DNA of 64,000 bases from an uncultured Trichococcus sp. Its GTDB lineage: Bacteria > Bacillota > Bacilli > Lactobacillales > Aerococcaceae. Numbering within the stretch: the first letter of the stretch is position 1; each line of letters opens with the position of its first letter. The stretch spans positions 62,001 to 126,000 of the forward strand of contig NZ_OY764015.1 of NCBI RefSeq assembly GCF_963667775.1. The letters are read 5' to 3'. Below, piece by piece: positions 8,508 through 17,830 of the stretch. A program made the position numbers and the translations under genes. The notes below the pieces were generated by a model, which was not told where the DNA came from, made no database searches, and saw nothing but the letters and a program-made list of their open reading frames with translations.

Positions 8508-10653
8508 TCTTTAATCTCCCTTCAAGGTTTTTGGAAATCTTCGTAAGGATCGTGATGACGATAATGTACATCAAGCCGATGATCAACCACATGTTACCGG
8601 AAGCGTAGGTTCTGGCGATAATGATCTTACCGGTCTGTGTCAACTCGACAAGTCCGATGATGGATAAAATGGAAGTGTCTTTCAAGGTAATGACGAATTG
8701 ATTGATGAACGAAGGGATCATGATGCGGATTGCTTGCGGCAAAATGATTTTATTCATCGTCGTTTGATAAGTCAAACCTAAGCTGCGTCCTGCTTCCATC
8801 TGTCCGACATCAACCGCTTTGATGCCGCCGCGGAAAATTTCGGCCAGATAAGCTGCCGCATTCAAGCTCAAAGTGATGATCCCGGCAAGCGTCGAACTCA
8901 TCCGGATCCCCATCAATTGCGGAATCGAGAAGTACACGAAGAATGCCAAGACGATCAACGGCACACCGCGCATGATGTCAACGTAGATGGTCGCGATCCA
9001 GTTCATTGCCTTGTTAGGGGAAACGCTCAACAAGCCGATGACGATACCCAATGCCAATGCGATCACGATGGATGCAAAAGTGATCAGGATCGTTCGTCCC
9101 AAACCTTGCAATAATGTTTTCCAGTTTTCTTGGATCAGTCCGAAGAAGGACGTATTGCTTGCTTCGATGTCGGAACCGAGATATCTGTTGACGATTTTTT
9201 CATAAGTACCATTGGATTGCAAGTTAGCCAACCCTGTGTTGATCATGTTCAACAGCTCCGGGTTCGTGTCTTTCGCGACTGCGATGCCGTAAGAGCCGCC
9301 TGCTTCTTTTTCGGTAGCCAGTTTCAAGGCGATGCCTTGTCCTTCGATGGCATAAGCCATAACCGGGTAATCTTCGAATGCCGCAACGGAATTGCCGGCG
9401 ATGACGTCTTGGTACATATTGGCTGAATCATCGAAAGTCGATAAAGTGAAGCCATATTCATCCTTGATTGATTCAGCAAAAGTAGCACCTTCCGTACCGG
9501 TCTTCACTGCCACAGTAAGACCTTCCAGGTCTTCATAGCTGTCAATGTCGCTATTGGCAGCAACTGCCATAACCACACCGCTCTCGAAATACGGGTCAGA
9601 GAAATCAAAGGTCTGTTTGCGCTCGTCGGTGATGCTCATGCCGGCGATGACGGCATCCACTTGTTTAGCTTCCAATGCTTGTAGGGCCGCATTGAAACCT
9701 AACGGGCGAATTTCGATTCCGAAACCTTGGTTTTTGGCGATTTCACGGATCAGATCCATATCGATGCCCACATAGTTGCCGTTGATATCCTGGAACTCGA
9801 ATGGGGCGAAAGTTGTGTCTGTTGCGATGATGTAGGTTTTTCCGTTCTGTGCCGGAACATCCAGGCTTGTGTCCACGGAAGCACCAAGATACTTCTCTTG
9901 GATGGCTTGGTAAGTGCCGTTCGCCTTCAGATTGGCCAAGCCTGCGTTGAACATTGCCAACAATTCAGGGTTTGTATCTTTAGCTACCGCAAAACCGTAT
10001 GAACTGCCGGCTTCTTTTTCGGTAGCCAATTTAAGCGCCAAACCTTGGTCTTCGATGGCGTAGGCCATTACCGGATAGTCTTCAAATGCCGCTACGGAAT
10101 TGCCGGCTAGGACATCCTGATACATGTTGGCTGAATCTTCAAAAACGGTGGTAGTGAAGCCATATTCATCTTTGATCGATTCGGCAAACGTTGCGCCTTC
10201 CGTACCGGTTTTGACTGCCACGTTCTCGCCTTCCAAATCTTCGTAGCTTGAAATGTCGCTGTCGTCGGCAACTGCCATGACCACGCCACTTTCAAAATAC
10301 GGCTCCGAAAAGTCGAAGGTTTGTTTGCGTTCGTCGGTGATGCTCATGCCGGCGATGACGCCGTCAACTTGCTTGGTCTCCAAGGCCTGTAGCGCGGCAT
10401 TGAATCCCAATGGGCGAATCTCCACTTCGAATCCTTGGTCCTCCGCAATTGCTTGGATGAGTTCCATGTCGATGCCGACAAAATCGCCGTTCGCATCCTG
10501 GAATTCAAATGGTGCAAATGTTGTGTCTGTCGCGATGACAAACTTATGTGTTTCTGTTGCCTCCACTACTTCGTGTCGGGCTGATCCAAAAATAAAAAAG
10601 CCCAAAGCCATGAAGAGCATCGGCAACTTAAGTCGCAGTTTCTTGCTTAACAT
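8500..10653 (-). CDS. glnP: Amino acid ABC transporter, two substrate-binding domains fused to permease (GlnP)
   Basis: A 717-residue membrane protein. After a signal/anchor segment come two tandem periplasmic-binding-protein-like domains of family 3 (about residues 36-265 and 273-500). They are close copies of each other: both contain [14 protein letters not shown] and [12 protein letters not shown], with changes in the ligand-binding surroundings. A permease domain with about five membrane segments follows (about 515-717), with the ABC-facing loop [22 protein letters not shown]. This is the architecture of lactococcal GlnP, which imports glutamine, glutamate and asparagine. The start has an excellent site, AAGGAGG, and the downstream partner is glnQ. 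The near identity of the two domains suggests a recent duplication or gene conversion. Confidence 0.95.
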   Translation of the reverse strand: MLSKKLRLKLPMLFMALGFFIFGSARHEVVEATETHKFVIATDTTFAPFEFQDANGDFVGIDMELIQAIAEDQGFEVEIRPLGFNAALQALETKQVDGVIAGMSITDERKQTFDFSEPYFESGVVMAVADDSDISSYEDLEGENVAVKTGTEGATFAESIKDEYGFTTTVFEDSANMYQDVLAGNSVAAFEDYPVMAYAIEDQGLALKLATEKEAGSSYGFAVAKDTNPELLAMFNAGLANLKANGTYQAIQEKYLGASVDTSLDVPAQNGKTYIIATDTTFAPFEFQDINGNYVGIDMDLIREIAKNQGFGIEIRPLGFNAALQALEAKQVDAVIAGMSITDERKQTFDFSDPYFESGVVMAVAANSDIDSYEDLEGLTVAVKTGTEGATFAESIKDEYGFTLSTFDDSANMYQDVIAGNSVAAFEDYPVMAYAIEGQGIALKLATEKEAGGSYGIAVAKDTNPELLNMINTGLANLQSNGTYEKIVNRYLGSDIEASNTSFFGLIQENWKTLLQGLGRTILITFASIVIALALGIVIGLLSVSPNKAMNWIATIYVDIMRGVPLIVLAFFVYFSIPQLMGIRMSSTLAGIITLSLNAAAYLAEIFRGGIKAVDVGQMEAGRSLGLTYQTTMNKIILPQAIRIMIPSFINQFVITLKDTSILSIIGLVELTQTGKIIIARTYASGNMWLIIGLMYIIVITILTKISKNLEGRLKNG

Positions 10654-10745
10654 ATTTTTTCCTCCTTATAAATAGCATTCCTTCTGAATAACCATGAGAT
10701 TACGGTGAAGCCTCTGCTTGAATATTCATATAATACCACATTGGG

Positions 10746-10774
10746 ATTATATTTTAAATTCACAGAAAGCACAA
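10746..10774 (-). promoter_or_regulatory. Promoter of glnPQ
   Basis: On the minus strand TTGTGC, a 17-bp spacer, then TATAAT, about 93 bp upstream of the glnP start. The rest of the gap from 10654 to 10891 shows no gene. Confidence 0.55.
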
Positions 10775-10891
10775 TCTTATAGCGACGTGGCCATGTCAGT
10801 AAATGTAACATGAAAACCAGATTGGATAAAAACGCTGACATGGCAGTGTCAATCGATCCGGTATATTTGGGAACGTTCGGAAAATTGCAGC

Positions 10892-10940
10892 AAAAAGCCC
10901 TGACAAGGTGGCAGAAAAACTGTCATGTCAGGGCTTTTTC
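10892..10940. terminator. Terminator after the YvrJ-type gene
   Basis: AAAAAGCCCTGACA / TGTCAGGGCTTTTT inverted repeat. T runs follow on both strands, so it can stop the minus-strand HAD-yvrJ transcript before glnP. Confidence 0.88.
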
Positions 10941-10965
10941 TAGGTTAGGTGAGGCATTGGTGTGA

Positions 10966-11118
10966 TCATTTGAAGGCCCGGCTCAGTTCTTCGATCGCGC
11001 CTACCAGTGCATCCAGCTTCTTCTCCATCCGGTGCAGCAGGTACATCGCGATCACGATCGGAAAGCCGGTATTGCTGATCAATTCCATATACGCCAACAC
11101 ATCCACGTTCGCATCCAT
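10966..11118 (-). CDS. YvrJ-family small membrane protein
   Basis: A 50-residue reading frame starting MDANVDVLAYMELIS. A single hydrophobic segment (TGFPIVIAMYLLHR, about residues 17-30) is followed by a charged amphipathic tail MEKKLDALVGAIEEL. This layout matches the YvrJ family of small Bacillota proteins, whose function is unknown. The ribosome site GGAGGG stands five to seven bases before the ATG, and a terminator follows the stop, which supports a real gene. It follows the HAD gene by 78 bp on the same strand and may share its transcript. Confidence 0.82.
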   Translation of the reverse strand: MDANVDVLAYMELISNTGFPIVIAMYLLHRMEKKLDALVGAIEELSRAFK

Positions 11119-11196
11119 TCTTCTTCCCTCCTTTCCTACATCCATAAAGACGAAGGCAAGAAGGAATGTGTAACTGTCAGTGTTCTGTTTCCGGAA

Positions 11197-12066
11197 TCAC
11201 AAATTTTCGTTGATGCAGCGCATGATTGCCTCGGCGACGCCGTTTTCCGAGTTTTTGGAAGTGAGGTACTTCGCGAATTCCTTGACCCCATCTTCGGCAT
11301 TGGCCACTGCGAAGCTGGCGCCGGCCACCTTCAGCATGGAGACATCGTTGAAATTATCCCCGATGGCCATAACATTCTCCAGCGGGATGCCTCTTTTTTT
11401 GGCGAATTTTTCCAAAGCAATCCCTTTTTGTGCTTCTACATGATTGATTTCGATGTTGTTCCGGAAGGAGGAGGTCACGACCAATCGGCTGTCCTCGGCC
11501 AACTTTGTCCGGATCGGATCCAGTTCGCTTTGTCCGGAATCGCTGAATACGAGGATCTTCAGTACTTGCTGGGAATTGTCGTCGAGAACGGCATTGAAGC
11601 TATCGATATAGTTGACGTGCATCAGCTCCAAACGAGCGACCGCCAGAACAAGCGCCATTTTGAAAGTTGTGTCAGGGTTTGTCTCATGCAGCAGGGAGGT
11701 CATTGACTCAATCCGGCGCACTTTGTCATCCGAAAATATGCCTTTGGATGTCATGAGTTCGCAGTAGAGCCCGTGTTTTTTCACATCCTCCAAAATGTGG
11801 CGTGTGGTTGTTTTGTCGATCCCCAGGTTTTCGACCAGTTGACCATCTTCGTCAAATACTTGTCCGCCGTTCAGTGTGATCATGGGACAGTCGATGCCGA
11901 CTTCCTTCAGAGCCGGAACAGCTTCGGTATATCCTCTGCCGGTAGCGACCATAAATTTGATCCCTAATCTATTTGCTTCGTTGATGGCGCTCACGTTTGA
12001 TGCGGAGACTTCCATCTTGTCGTTCAATAAGGTGCCGTCCATATCCGAGACGATCAGTTCAATCAT
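11197..12066 (-). CDS. Cof-type HAD-IIB family phosphatase
   Basis: 289 residues from the ATG at 12066, which has AGGAGG eight bases upstream; the reading frame extends further up but without a site. Haloacid dehalogenase motifs are present: nucleophile IVSDMDGTLL (Asp8 and Asp10), VATGRG, a lysine in AQKGIALEKF, and GDNFNDVSML. The large C2 cap between motifs I and III marks the Cof/YidA subgroup, cytosolic sugar-phosphate or cofactor phosphatases with broad substrates. The actual substrate cannot be told. Confidence 0.93.
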   Translation of the reverse strand: MIELIVSDMDGTLLNDKMEVSASNVSAINEANRLGIKFMVATGRGYTEAVPALKEVGIDCPMITLNGGQVFDEDGQLVENLGIDKTTTRHILEDVKKHGLYCELMTSKGIFSDDKVRRIESMTSLLHETNPDTTFKMALVLAVARLELMHVNYIDSFNAVLDDNSQQVLKILVFSDSGQSELDPIRTKLAEDSRLVVTSSFRNNIEINHVEAQKGIALEKFAKKRGIPLENVMAIGDNFNDVSMLKVAGASFAVANAEDGVKEFAKYLTSKNSENGVAEAIMRCINENL

Positions 12067-12260
12067 ATATTCATCCTCCTGTTCGGTAATTGCAGAATAT
12101 TCACCCTTATATTCTACCATGCTTTTTCATTTTGAATTAAAATAAGTTCAGTGCCGGCCAAATTAATCGCCCGGAAGAGGGAAGGGCTGAAAAGGATCTG
12201 CCTATTGTGGTAAGATAGTCGCAACCGGAATTGAAAAATATGACAGATAGTGGTGTGAAT

Positions 12261-12935
12261 ATGAAAGCAATTATCCATAACGAGTGGCAAGAAAAGCTGG
12301 AAAAGGAGTTCGAAGCGCCGTATTACCAACAGCTTCGTGCCTTCCTGAAGGAAGAATATTTGAACGAGACGGTCTATCCCGGGATGAAGCATATCTGGGA
12401 AGCCTTCGAATTGACGCCGTACAACAAGGTGAAAGTGGTCATACTCGGGCAGGATCCTTACCACGGCCCGAATCAAGCGCACGGGTTGAGCTTTTCGGTT
12501 CAGAAAGGGGTCAAACTGCCGCCTTCCTTGGTCAACATCTACAAGGAACTGCAGGATGACTTGGGAATTGAGCCGGCGAAACATGGAGATTTGACAGCCT
12601 GGGCGAAGCAAGGCGTCTTTCTGCTGAACACAGTCTTGACGGTGCGCGGTGGGGAAGCCAATTCCCATCGCGGAAAAGGCTGGGAGTTGCTGACCGATGC
12701 CGTCATCCGAGCGCTGAACGAGCGGGAAGAACCGGTCGTCTTCATCCTCTGGGGCAACGCATCGATAGCCAAAAAAGTGTTCATCGACACAACCAAGCAT
12801 GTCGTGATCACTTCGCCGCACCCAAGTCCGTTGTCTTCCTATAGGGGGTTCTTCGGATCGAAGCCTTTTTCCAAAACAAATGAAGCGCTCAAATCTTTCG
12901 GCGTCGAGCCGATCGACTGGCGGTTGCCGGAATAA
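12261..12935 (+). CDS. ung: Uracil-DNA glycosylase
   Basis: 224 residues of the family-1 UDG, which removes uracil from DNA at the start of base excision repair. The water-activating motif GQDPYHGP has Asp65, and the second motif HPSPLS has His187. The uracil-binding region LLNTVLTVR is intact. The start at 12261 (MKAIIHNEW) aligns with known Bacillus Ung N-termini; upstream ATG 12240 and TTG 12231 are alternatives, and no choice has a strong ribosome site. It probably forms an operon with the hydrolase 12 bp downstream. Confidence 0.95.
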   Translation: MKAIIHNEWQEKLEKEFEAPYYQQLRAFLKEEYLNETVYPGMKHIWEAFELTPYNKVKVVILGQDPYHGPNQAHGLSFSVQKGVKLPPSLVNIYKELQDDLGIEPAKHGDLTAWAKQGVFLLNTVLTVRGGEANSHRGKGWELLTDAVIRALNEREEPVVFILWGNASIAKKVFIDTTKHVVITSPHPSPLSSYRGFFGSKPFSKTNEALKSFGVEPIDWRLPE

Positions 12936-12947
12936 GATAAGAAAGGA

Positions 12948-13667
12948 ATGCTGCCTGTGAGAGGGAAATCATTGAAGACCAGAAAAGGAAAACTCTACTA
13001 TCAGGTAGGGGGTTCCGGTGAGGCGTTGCTGCTGTTGCACGGAAACGGAGAGAGCTCGGACATCTTCGCCCAGCAATTTCCTTTTTTTACGCAATACTTC
13101 ACGGTTTATGCGCTCGACACACGCGGCCACGGCAGATCGGATCTGGTAGTGGAGCGGTTGACATTCAAACAGATCGCAAAGGATATCCTGGCGCTGCTCG
13201 ACAAGGAACGGATTCGAAGGGTCCATGTGATCGGGTTCAGTGATGGCGGCAATTTGGGCTTGTATTTAGCGGCCCATCATCCGGAACGGATTGCTTCTTT
13301 GATCGCGATGGGGGCTAATTATGAAGCGGATGGCCTGACTGAAGCTTGCTATGAGGAAACCTTGGAACGATACGAAGAGTTGTTGGCGTTGCCGGATTCC
13401 GATCCGGAAAAGATTCGTCGTCGCTGCATCCATAACCTTATGCTTGAGGAATTGGACCTTTCTGCCGAAGATCTGAGCCGTATCAAAGCGCCGACCTTGT
13501 TGCTGGCGGGCGAATTCGATCTGATCCGTGACGACCAAACGGAAGCGATGCATCGCCTGATTCCCGGATCGCGGAAATACATCGTGCCCGGTGGTGGTCA
13601 TGATTTTTTCGTGGATGATCCGAAAGTGTTGGAACAACTTGCAAAAAAATTCTATTCAAGTTTGTGA
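12948..13667 (+). CDS. Alpha/beta-fold hydrolase
   Basis: About 239 residues. Motifs of the fold are LLLLHGNGES (oxyanion loop), the nucleophile elbow GFSDGG with Ser98, the acid in LLAGEFDLIRDD, and the terminal GGGHDFF histidine. This is a complete catalytic triad of a small soluble esterase or lipase-like enzyme; the substrate is unknown. The start is unsettled: ATG 12948 lies too close to AAGG, whereas GTG 12957 or TTG 12972 (after AGAGGG) have better spacing. It follows ung by 12 bp. Confidence 0.85.
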   Translation: MLPVRGKSLKTRKGKLYYQVGGSGEALLLLHGNGESSDIFAQQFPFFTQYFTVYALDTRGHGRSDLVVERLTFKQIAKDILALLDKERIRRVHVIGFSDGGNLGLYLAAHHPERIASLIAMGANYEADGLTEACYEETLERYEELLALPDSDPEKIRRRCIHNLMLEELDLSAEDLSRIKAPTLLLAGEFDLIRDDQTEAMHRLIPGSRKYIVPGGGHDFFVDDPKVLEQLAKKFYSSL

Positions 13668-13788
13668 TTTCCGGAGCGTATCAGGAGGTGTCCCCGGGAA
13701 ATTATGTTAGAATGAAATTCTGAAACGCAGCCGGCAACAGGCATTCGCTGCAGTGCACCTTTTGATCCGGAAAAGTGAAAATACAAAC

Positions 13789-13845
13789 AAAGGCACAATA
13801 TGTTGTCCGTTTTCTGCGAACGAACACTACATGTTGTGCCTTTTT
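13789..13845 (+). terminator. Possible terminator of the ung operon, overlapping the NrdR boxes
   Basis: AAAGGCACAA / TTGTGCCTTT with inner TATG/CATG and a T run. The arms of this hairpin coincide with the two NrdR boxes, so the fold may simply reflect the two symmetric operators. Confidence 0.5.
13793..13839. promoter_or_regulatory. Tandem NrdR boxes of nrdIEF
   Basis: Box 1 at 13793-13808 is GCACAATATGTTGTCC and box 2 at 13824-13839 is ACACTACATGTTGTGC. Both keep the core C-W-A-N-A-T-N-T-W-G of the NrdR consensus. Their starts are exactly 31 bp apart, the usual three-turn spacing, and they lie just upstream of the nrdI promoter. NrdR is the ATP/dATP-sensing repressor of ribonucleotide reductase genes. 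Confidence 0.85.
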
Positions 13846-13846
13846 G

Positions 13847-13875
13847 TTGTAATTCTATCTTTGCAACCGTATAAT
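13847..13875 (+). promoter_or_regulatory. Promoter of nrdIEF
   Basis: TTGTAA, 17-bp spacer, TATAAT, 35 bp before the nrdI start and immediately downstream of the NrdR boxes. Confidence 0.8.
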
Positions 13876-13909
13876 GGGTGAAGAATGTTTTGGAAAAGGG
13901 TGATGCAAA

Positions 13910-14275
13910 ATGAAGGTAGTGTTTATGTCGTTGACCGGTCAAACACGGAAGTTCGTGAACAAACTGGGCCTTGAAACAATGGAACTGACGGCCGGTAATG
14001 CGTTCCGGAAAATTGAGGAACCGTTCATCATCGTTACCCCGACCTATGATAAAGAGGTGACGGACATTCTGGTCGATTTCATCGAGACCGATCGGAACCG
14101 CTCGTACTTCAAAGGTGTGGCAGGTGGCGGAAACCTGAATTTCGGCAAGCTTTTCGGATTTACCGCGAAAGACTTGGCACACGATTATGGTGTCCCGCTG
14201 CTGCACTTGTTTGAGTTTCAGGGAAATGAGAAAGACATTCAGATTTTGAAAGAGAAGGTGACGGAACTTGGATAG
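13910..14275 (+). CDS. nrdI: Flavodoxin-like NrdI
   Basis: A 121-residue flavoprotein that supplies the oxidant for assembling the dimanganese-tyrosyl cofactor of NrdF. The N-terminus VVFMSLTGQTRKFVNKLG is the FMN phosphate-binding loop, TPTYDKEVTDI follows, and the glycine-rich VAGGGNLNFG loop characterises NrdI. The ribosome site AAGGGTGATG is close to the ATG. It is first in the nrdIEF operon and overlaps nrdE by eight bases. No nrdH glutaredoxin-like gene is found in the operon. Confidence 0.95.
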   Translation: MKVVFMSLTGQTRKFVNKLGLETMELTAGNAFRKIEEPFIIVTPTYDKEVTDILVDFIETDRNRSYFKGVAGGGNLNFGKLFGFTAKDLAHDYGVPLLHLFEFQGNEKDIQILKEKVTELG

Positions 14276-16445
14276 TCCAAAATTAGTAACCAAAACAGAT
14301 GATGTAACCTATTATAAATTGAACAATGAAATCAATCGTCCGATTGAGAACGCCATCCCGTTACACAAGGATAAGGAAGCCGTGCGGGCGTATTTCCTGG
14401 AGCATGTGAATCCGAACACGGTTTTCTTCTATACTTTGGATGAAAAACTGAATTATTTGATCGAACAGGACTACATCGAAAAAGAATTCCTGGAGAAATA
14501 CCCGCTGGATTTCATCAAAAAGCTGATGCAGGATACGTACAACAAGAAATTCCGTTTCAAATCGTTCATGGCTGCCTACAAGTTCTATACCCAGTATGCG
14601 CTGAAGACGAACGACGGCAAGCGTTATTTGGAACGTTATGAGGACAGGATCGTCTTCAATGCCCTCTTTTTGGCTGACGGGGACCAACAGTTGGCTGTCG
14701 ATTTGGCGGAAGAGATGATCCATCAGCGCTACCAACCAGCGACGCCGACCTTTTTGAATGCTGGCAGAAAACGCCGCGGCGAATTGGTGTCGTGCTTCCT
14801 GATCCAAACAACGGATGACATGAACAGCATCGGCCGCACCATCAACAGCGCCCTGCAGTTGTCCCGCATCGGTGGTGGCGTTGGCGTGAACTTGTCGAAC
14901 GTCCGGGCGGCGGGCGATCCGATCAAGAAAATCGAGAATGCATCGAGCGGTGTCGTGCCGATCATGAAGCTTCTCGAGGACAGTTTCAGCTATTCCAACC
15001 AGTTGGGCCAGCGCAACGGTGCTGGTGCGGTGTATTTGAGCGTATTCCACCCGGATATCGTGGCCTTCCTTTCCACTAAAAAAGAGAATGCCGATGAAAA
15101 AATCCGCGTGAAGACTTTGTCGTTGGGTCTGGTCATTCCGGACAAATTCTATGAATTGGCGGCGAAGGACGATCAGATGTACCTATTCAGCCCGTATGAT
15201 GTGGAGCGGATCTACGGCAAACCATTCTCCTATGTCGATATCACCGCTGAATACGAGAATCTGGTCAACAATCCGGAAATATCGAAATCGAAGATCCGTG
15301 CCCGCGATCTCGAAAACGAAATCAGCAAACTCCAGCAGGAATCCGGCTACCCTTACATTATCAACATCGATACGGCCAACCGCACCAATCCGGTTGATGG
15401 AACGATCGTCATGAGCAACCTGTGCTCGGAAATTCTGCAGGTGCAGCAACCATCTTTGCTGAATGACAAGCAGGAATATGAAGTGCTCGGAACGGACATC
15501 AGCTGCAACTTGGGTTCAACGAACATCCCGAACCTGATGAAATCGCCTGATTTCGGAAAATCGGTCGAAACGATGGTCCGCGCCTTGACATACGTAACCG
15601 ATCATTCGAGCATCGATGCGGTCCCGACAGTCAAAAACGGGAATGACCAAGCGCACACAATCGGCTTGGGCGGCATGGGCCTGCACACAATGTTCGCGAT
15701 CAATCAGATGCATTACGGTTCGCCGGAATCCATCGAATTCACGGACATCTACTTTATGCTTTTGAACTATTATACTTTGGCAGCCAGCAACAAAATCGCC
15801 AAGGAACGCGGACAATCATTCGTCAATTTCGAGAAGTCCAAGTATTATACGGGCGAATATTTCGATGCCTATACCGATTCCGATATCGTTTTCCAATCCG
15901 AAAAAGTGAAACAAATCTTTGAAGGGATCAAGGTTCCGACGAAAGAAGACTGGTTGCAGCTGAAGCAAGCGATCCATGAATCCGGCTTGTATCACCAAAA
16001 CCGTTTGGCGATCGCGCCGACCGGATCGATCAGTTACGTAAACGAAACGAGCGCAAGTCTGCATCCGATCACGCGCCTGATCGAAGAACGCCAAGAGAAG
16101 AAAACCGGCAAGACTTATTATCCGGCTCCGCAGCTCTCCAACGAAACGATGCCTTATTATCGTTCGGCCTATGACATCGATATGCGCCGTGTCATCGATA
16201 TTTATGTCGCTGCCCAAAAGCACATCGACCAAGGCATGAGCCTGACGTTGTTCATGCGCTCCGAATTGCCGGAAGGCATGTACGAATGGAAAGAAGGGCG
16301 CACCAATAAAATGACGACACGCGATCTCAACATCCTGCGCAATTACGCATGGAAAAAAGGCGCAAAATCCATTTACTACGTGCGTACATTTACAGAGAAC
16401 AACGACGAAATCGGAGCGAACGCTTGCGAATCATGCACCATCTGA
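14268..16445 (+). CDS. nrdE: Class Ib ribonucleotide reductase large subunit NrdE
   Basis: 725 residues. It reduces ribonucleoside diphosphates to deoxy forms together with NrdF. It starts at TTG 14268 inside nrdI, preceded by GAGAAGGTG; no ATG is available nearby. It lacks the N-terminal ATP cone, as class Ib enzymes do. Catalytic features seen are VSCFLIQTTDDMNSIG, SNLCSE with the radical cysteine, NETSASLHP, and the C-terminal redox pair NACESCTI. Length is typical. Cytosolic heterodimer partner of the next gene. Confidence 0.96.
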   Translation: MDSPKLVTKTDDVTYYKLNNEINRPIENAIPLHKDKEAVRAYFLEHVNPNTVFFYTLDEKLNYLIEQDYIEKEFLEKYPLDFIKKLMQDTYNKKFRFKSFMAAYKFYTQYALKTNDGKRYLERYEDRIVFNALFLADGDQQLAVDLAEEMIHQRYQPATPTFLNAGRKRRGELVSCFLIQTTDDMNSIGRTINSALQLSRIGGGVGVNLSNVRAAGDPIKKIENASSGVVPIMKLLEDSFSYSNQLGQRNGAGAVYLSVFHPDIVAFLSTKKENADEKIRVKTLSLGLVIPDKFYELAAKDDQMYLFSPYDVERIYGKPFSYVDITAEYENLVNNPEISKSKIRARDLENEISKLQQESGYPYIINIDTANRTNPVDGTIVMSNLCSEILQVQQPSLLNDKQEYEVLGTDISCNLGSTNIPNLMKSPDFGKSVETMVRALTYVTDHSSIDAVPTVKNGNDQAHTIGLGGMGLHTMFAINQMHYGSPESIEFTDIYFMLLNYYTLAASNKIAKERGQSFVNFEKSKYYTGEYFDAYTDSDIVFQSEKVKQIFEGIKVPTKEDWLQLKQAIHESGLYHQNRLAIAPTGSISYVNETSASLHPITRLIEERQEKKTGKTYYPAPQLSNETMPYYRSAYDIDMRRVIDIYVAAQKHIDQGMSLTLFMRSELPEGMYEWKEGRTNKMTTRDLNILRNYAWKKGAKSIYYVRTFTENNDEIGANACESCTI

Positions 16446-16513
16446 TGATACAACGCACTGCATTTGATTACCCGTCATGCAATAATCGCAAAAGTCTAAC
16501 GGAGGAATGAAGG

Positions 16514-17479
16514 ATGGCAAACAAGCCTTATATAGCAATCAACTGGAACAGCATCGAGGACATGCTGGACAAGCTGACATGGGAAAAACTGACGGAGCAA
16601 TTTTGGCTGGATACGCGGATTCCGTTGTCCAATGACTTGGACGACTGGCGCACGCTCAGCAAAGCCGAGCAGGATATGTTGGGGAAAGTGTTCGGCGGAT
16701 TGACGCTTTTGGACACGCTGCAATCGCAGGACGGCATCGCCGCCATGAAGGAAGATATGCGGACGCAACACGAGGAAGCGGTCCTGAACAACATCCAATT
16801 CATGGAATCGGTGCACGCGAAAAGCTACTCCTCGATCTTCAGCACGTTGAACACAAAAGCTGAAATCGAGGACATCTTCAACTGGACCAACAGCAACGAG
16901 TTCATCCAACGCAAGGCCAGTCTGATCAACGACATCTACAAGTCCGGGAATCAGCTGGAAAAGAAAGCCGCCAGCGTGCTACTGGAGTCTTTTCTGTTCT
17001 ATTCGGGATTCTACGCACCGCTTTGGTATCTCGGCAACAACAAATTGCCGAACGTGGCGGAGATCATCAAACTGATCCTGCGCGATGAATCGGTCCACGG
17101 AACCTACATCGGCTACAAATTCCAGATCGCATACAACCAACTGTCCGAAGCGGAGCAGGAAGAAGTAAAGAACTGGGTCTATATGCTGACGTACGAACTG
17201 TACAATAATGAAGTGAAATACACCCAATACATCTACGACGAACTGGGCTGGACGGAGCGCGTCAAAGTGTTCATCCGCTACAACGCGAACAAAGCCTTGC
17301 AGAATCTGGGCTTCGATCCGTTGTTCCCGGACACGGCCGACGATGTGAATCCTATCGTCATGAACGGCATCTCGACCGGAACCAGCAACCACGACTTCTT
17401 CTCGCAAGTCGGCAACGGCTACCTTTTGGGGGCCGTCGAGGCGATGGAAGACGAAGATTACGTCAAATGGATTGATTAA
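16514..17479 (+). CDS. nrdF: Class Ib ribonucleotide reductase small subunit NrdF
   Basis: 321 residues carrying the metal-radical cofactor. Metal ligands can be recognised in LLDTLQSQDG (Asp), FMESVHAKSY (Glu, His and the radical Tyr four residues later), LLESFLFYSGF (Glu) and LRDESVHGTY (Glu, His). NrdF uses Mn2-Tyr or Fe2-Tyr, the former made with NrdI. A strong site CGGAGGAATGAAGG precedes the ATG. It is last in the operon, with a strong terminator after it. Confidence 0.96.
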   Translation: MANKPYIAINWNSIEDMLDKLTWEKLTEQFWLDTRIPLSNDLDDWRTLSKAEQDMLGKVFGGLTLLDTLQSQDGIAAMKEDMRTQHEEAVLNNIQFMESVHAKSYSSIFSTLNTKAEIEDIFNWTNSNEFIQRKASLINDIYKSGNQLEKKAASVLLESFLFYSGFYAPLWYLGNNKLPNVAEIIKLILRDESVHGTYIGYKFQIAYNQLSEAEQEEVKNWVYMLTYELYNNEVKYTQYIYDELGWTERVKVFIRYNANKALQNLGFDPLFPDTADDVNPIVMNGISTGTSNHDFFSQVGNGYLLGAVEAMEDEDYVKWID

Positions 17480-17486
17480 TATAATA

Positions 17487-17531
17487 AGCAAGGAGAGCAG
17501 CGGATCGATTCGCAGCTCTCCTTGCTTTTTT
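17487..17531 (+). terminator. Terminator of nrdIEF
   Basis: AGCAAGGAGAGC / GCTCTCCTTGCT with a 16-base loop and T6. The remaining sequence up to 17710 shows nothing recognisable. Confidence 0.92.
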
Positions 17532-17710
17532 GGACTTATGCTTCAATATTTTTTGCTGCGCACTGAATCAGGTTCCGGAATCATGGATAACTTTGTGTTA
17601 TTCATGGTTTGGCTCGTGATTGGGACTGAATGAATAAAACCCAGTGATCCGTTCCTACATTGGTATTCATTTTTTGATCAAAATGCTGCAACCGCATGGT
17701 TTCATTGCTG

Positions 17711-17749
17711 TTTACAAAAGGTTAACATCGAATCCAACTGTTCTTTACA
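17711..17749 (+). promoter_or_regulatory. PhoP-type box (11-bp direct repeats)
   Basis: TTTACA at 17711, TTAACA at 17722, TCCAAC at 17733 and TTTACA at 17744 follow an exact 11-bp period. This is the TT(A/T/C)A(C/T)A repeat pattern of PhoP~P binding sites in Bacillus. It lies about 80-120 bp before the lipoprotein gene. A matching -10 box is not clear. Confidence 0.6.
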
Positions 17750-17830
17750 TCCGTCTGTTAGTATTTATTTGTAGTCAAATACGTAACGAAAAAGAATGAG
17801 AAGTTCATTCATAAATGAGGAGAGAATAAA

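Noticed and set aside
11032-11706. 224-codon plus-strand frame
   Set aside because: Antisense to the HAD phosphatase gene, whose motifs are intact.
12114-12821. 235-codon minus-strand frame
   Set aside because: Lies opposite ung with no translation signal.
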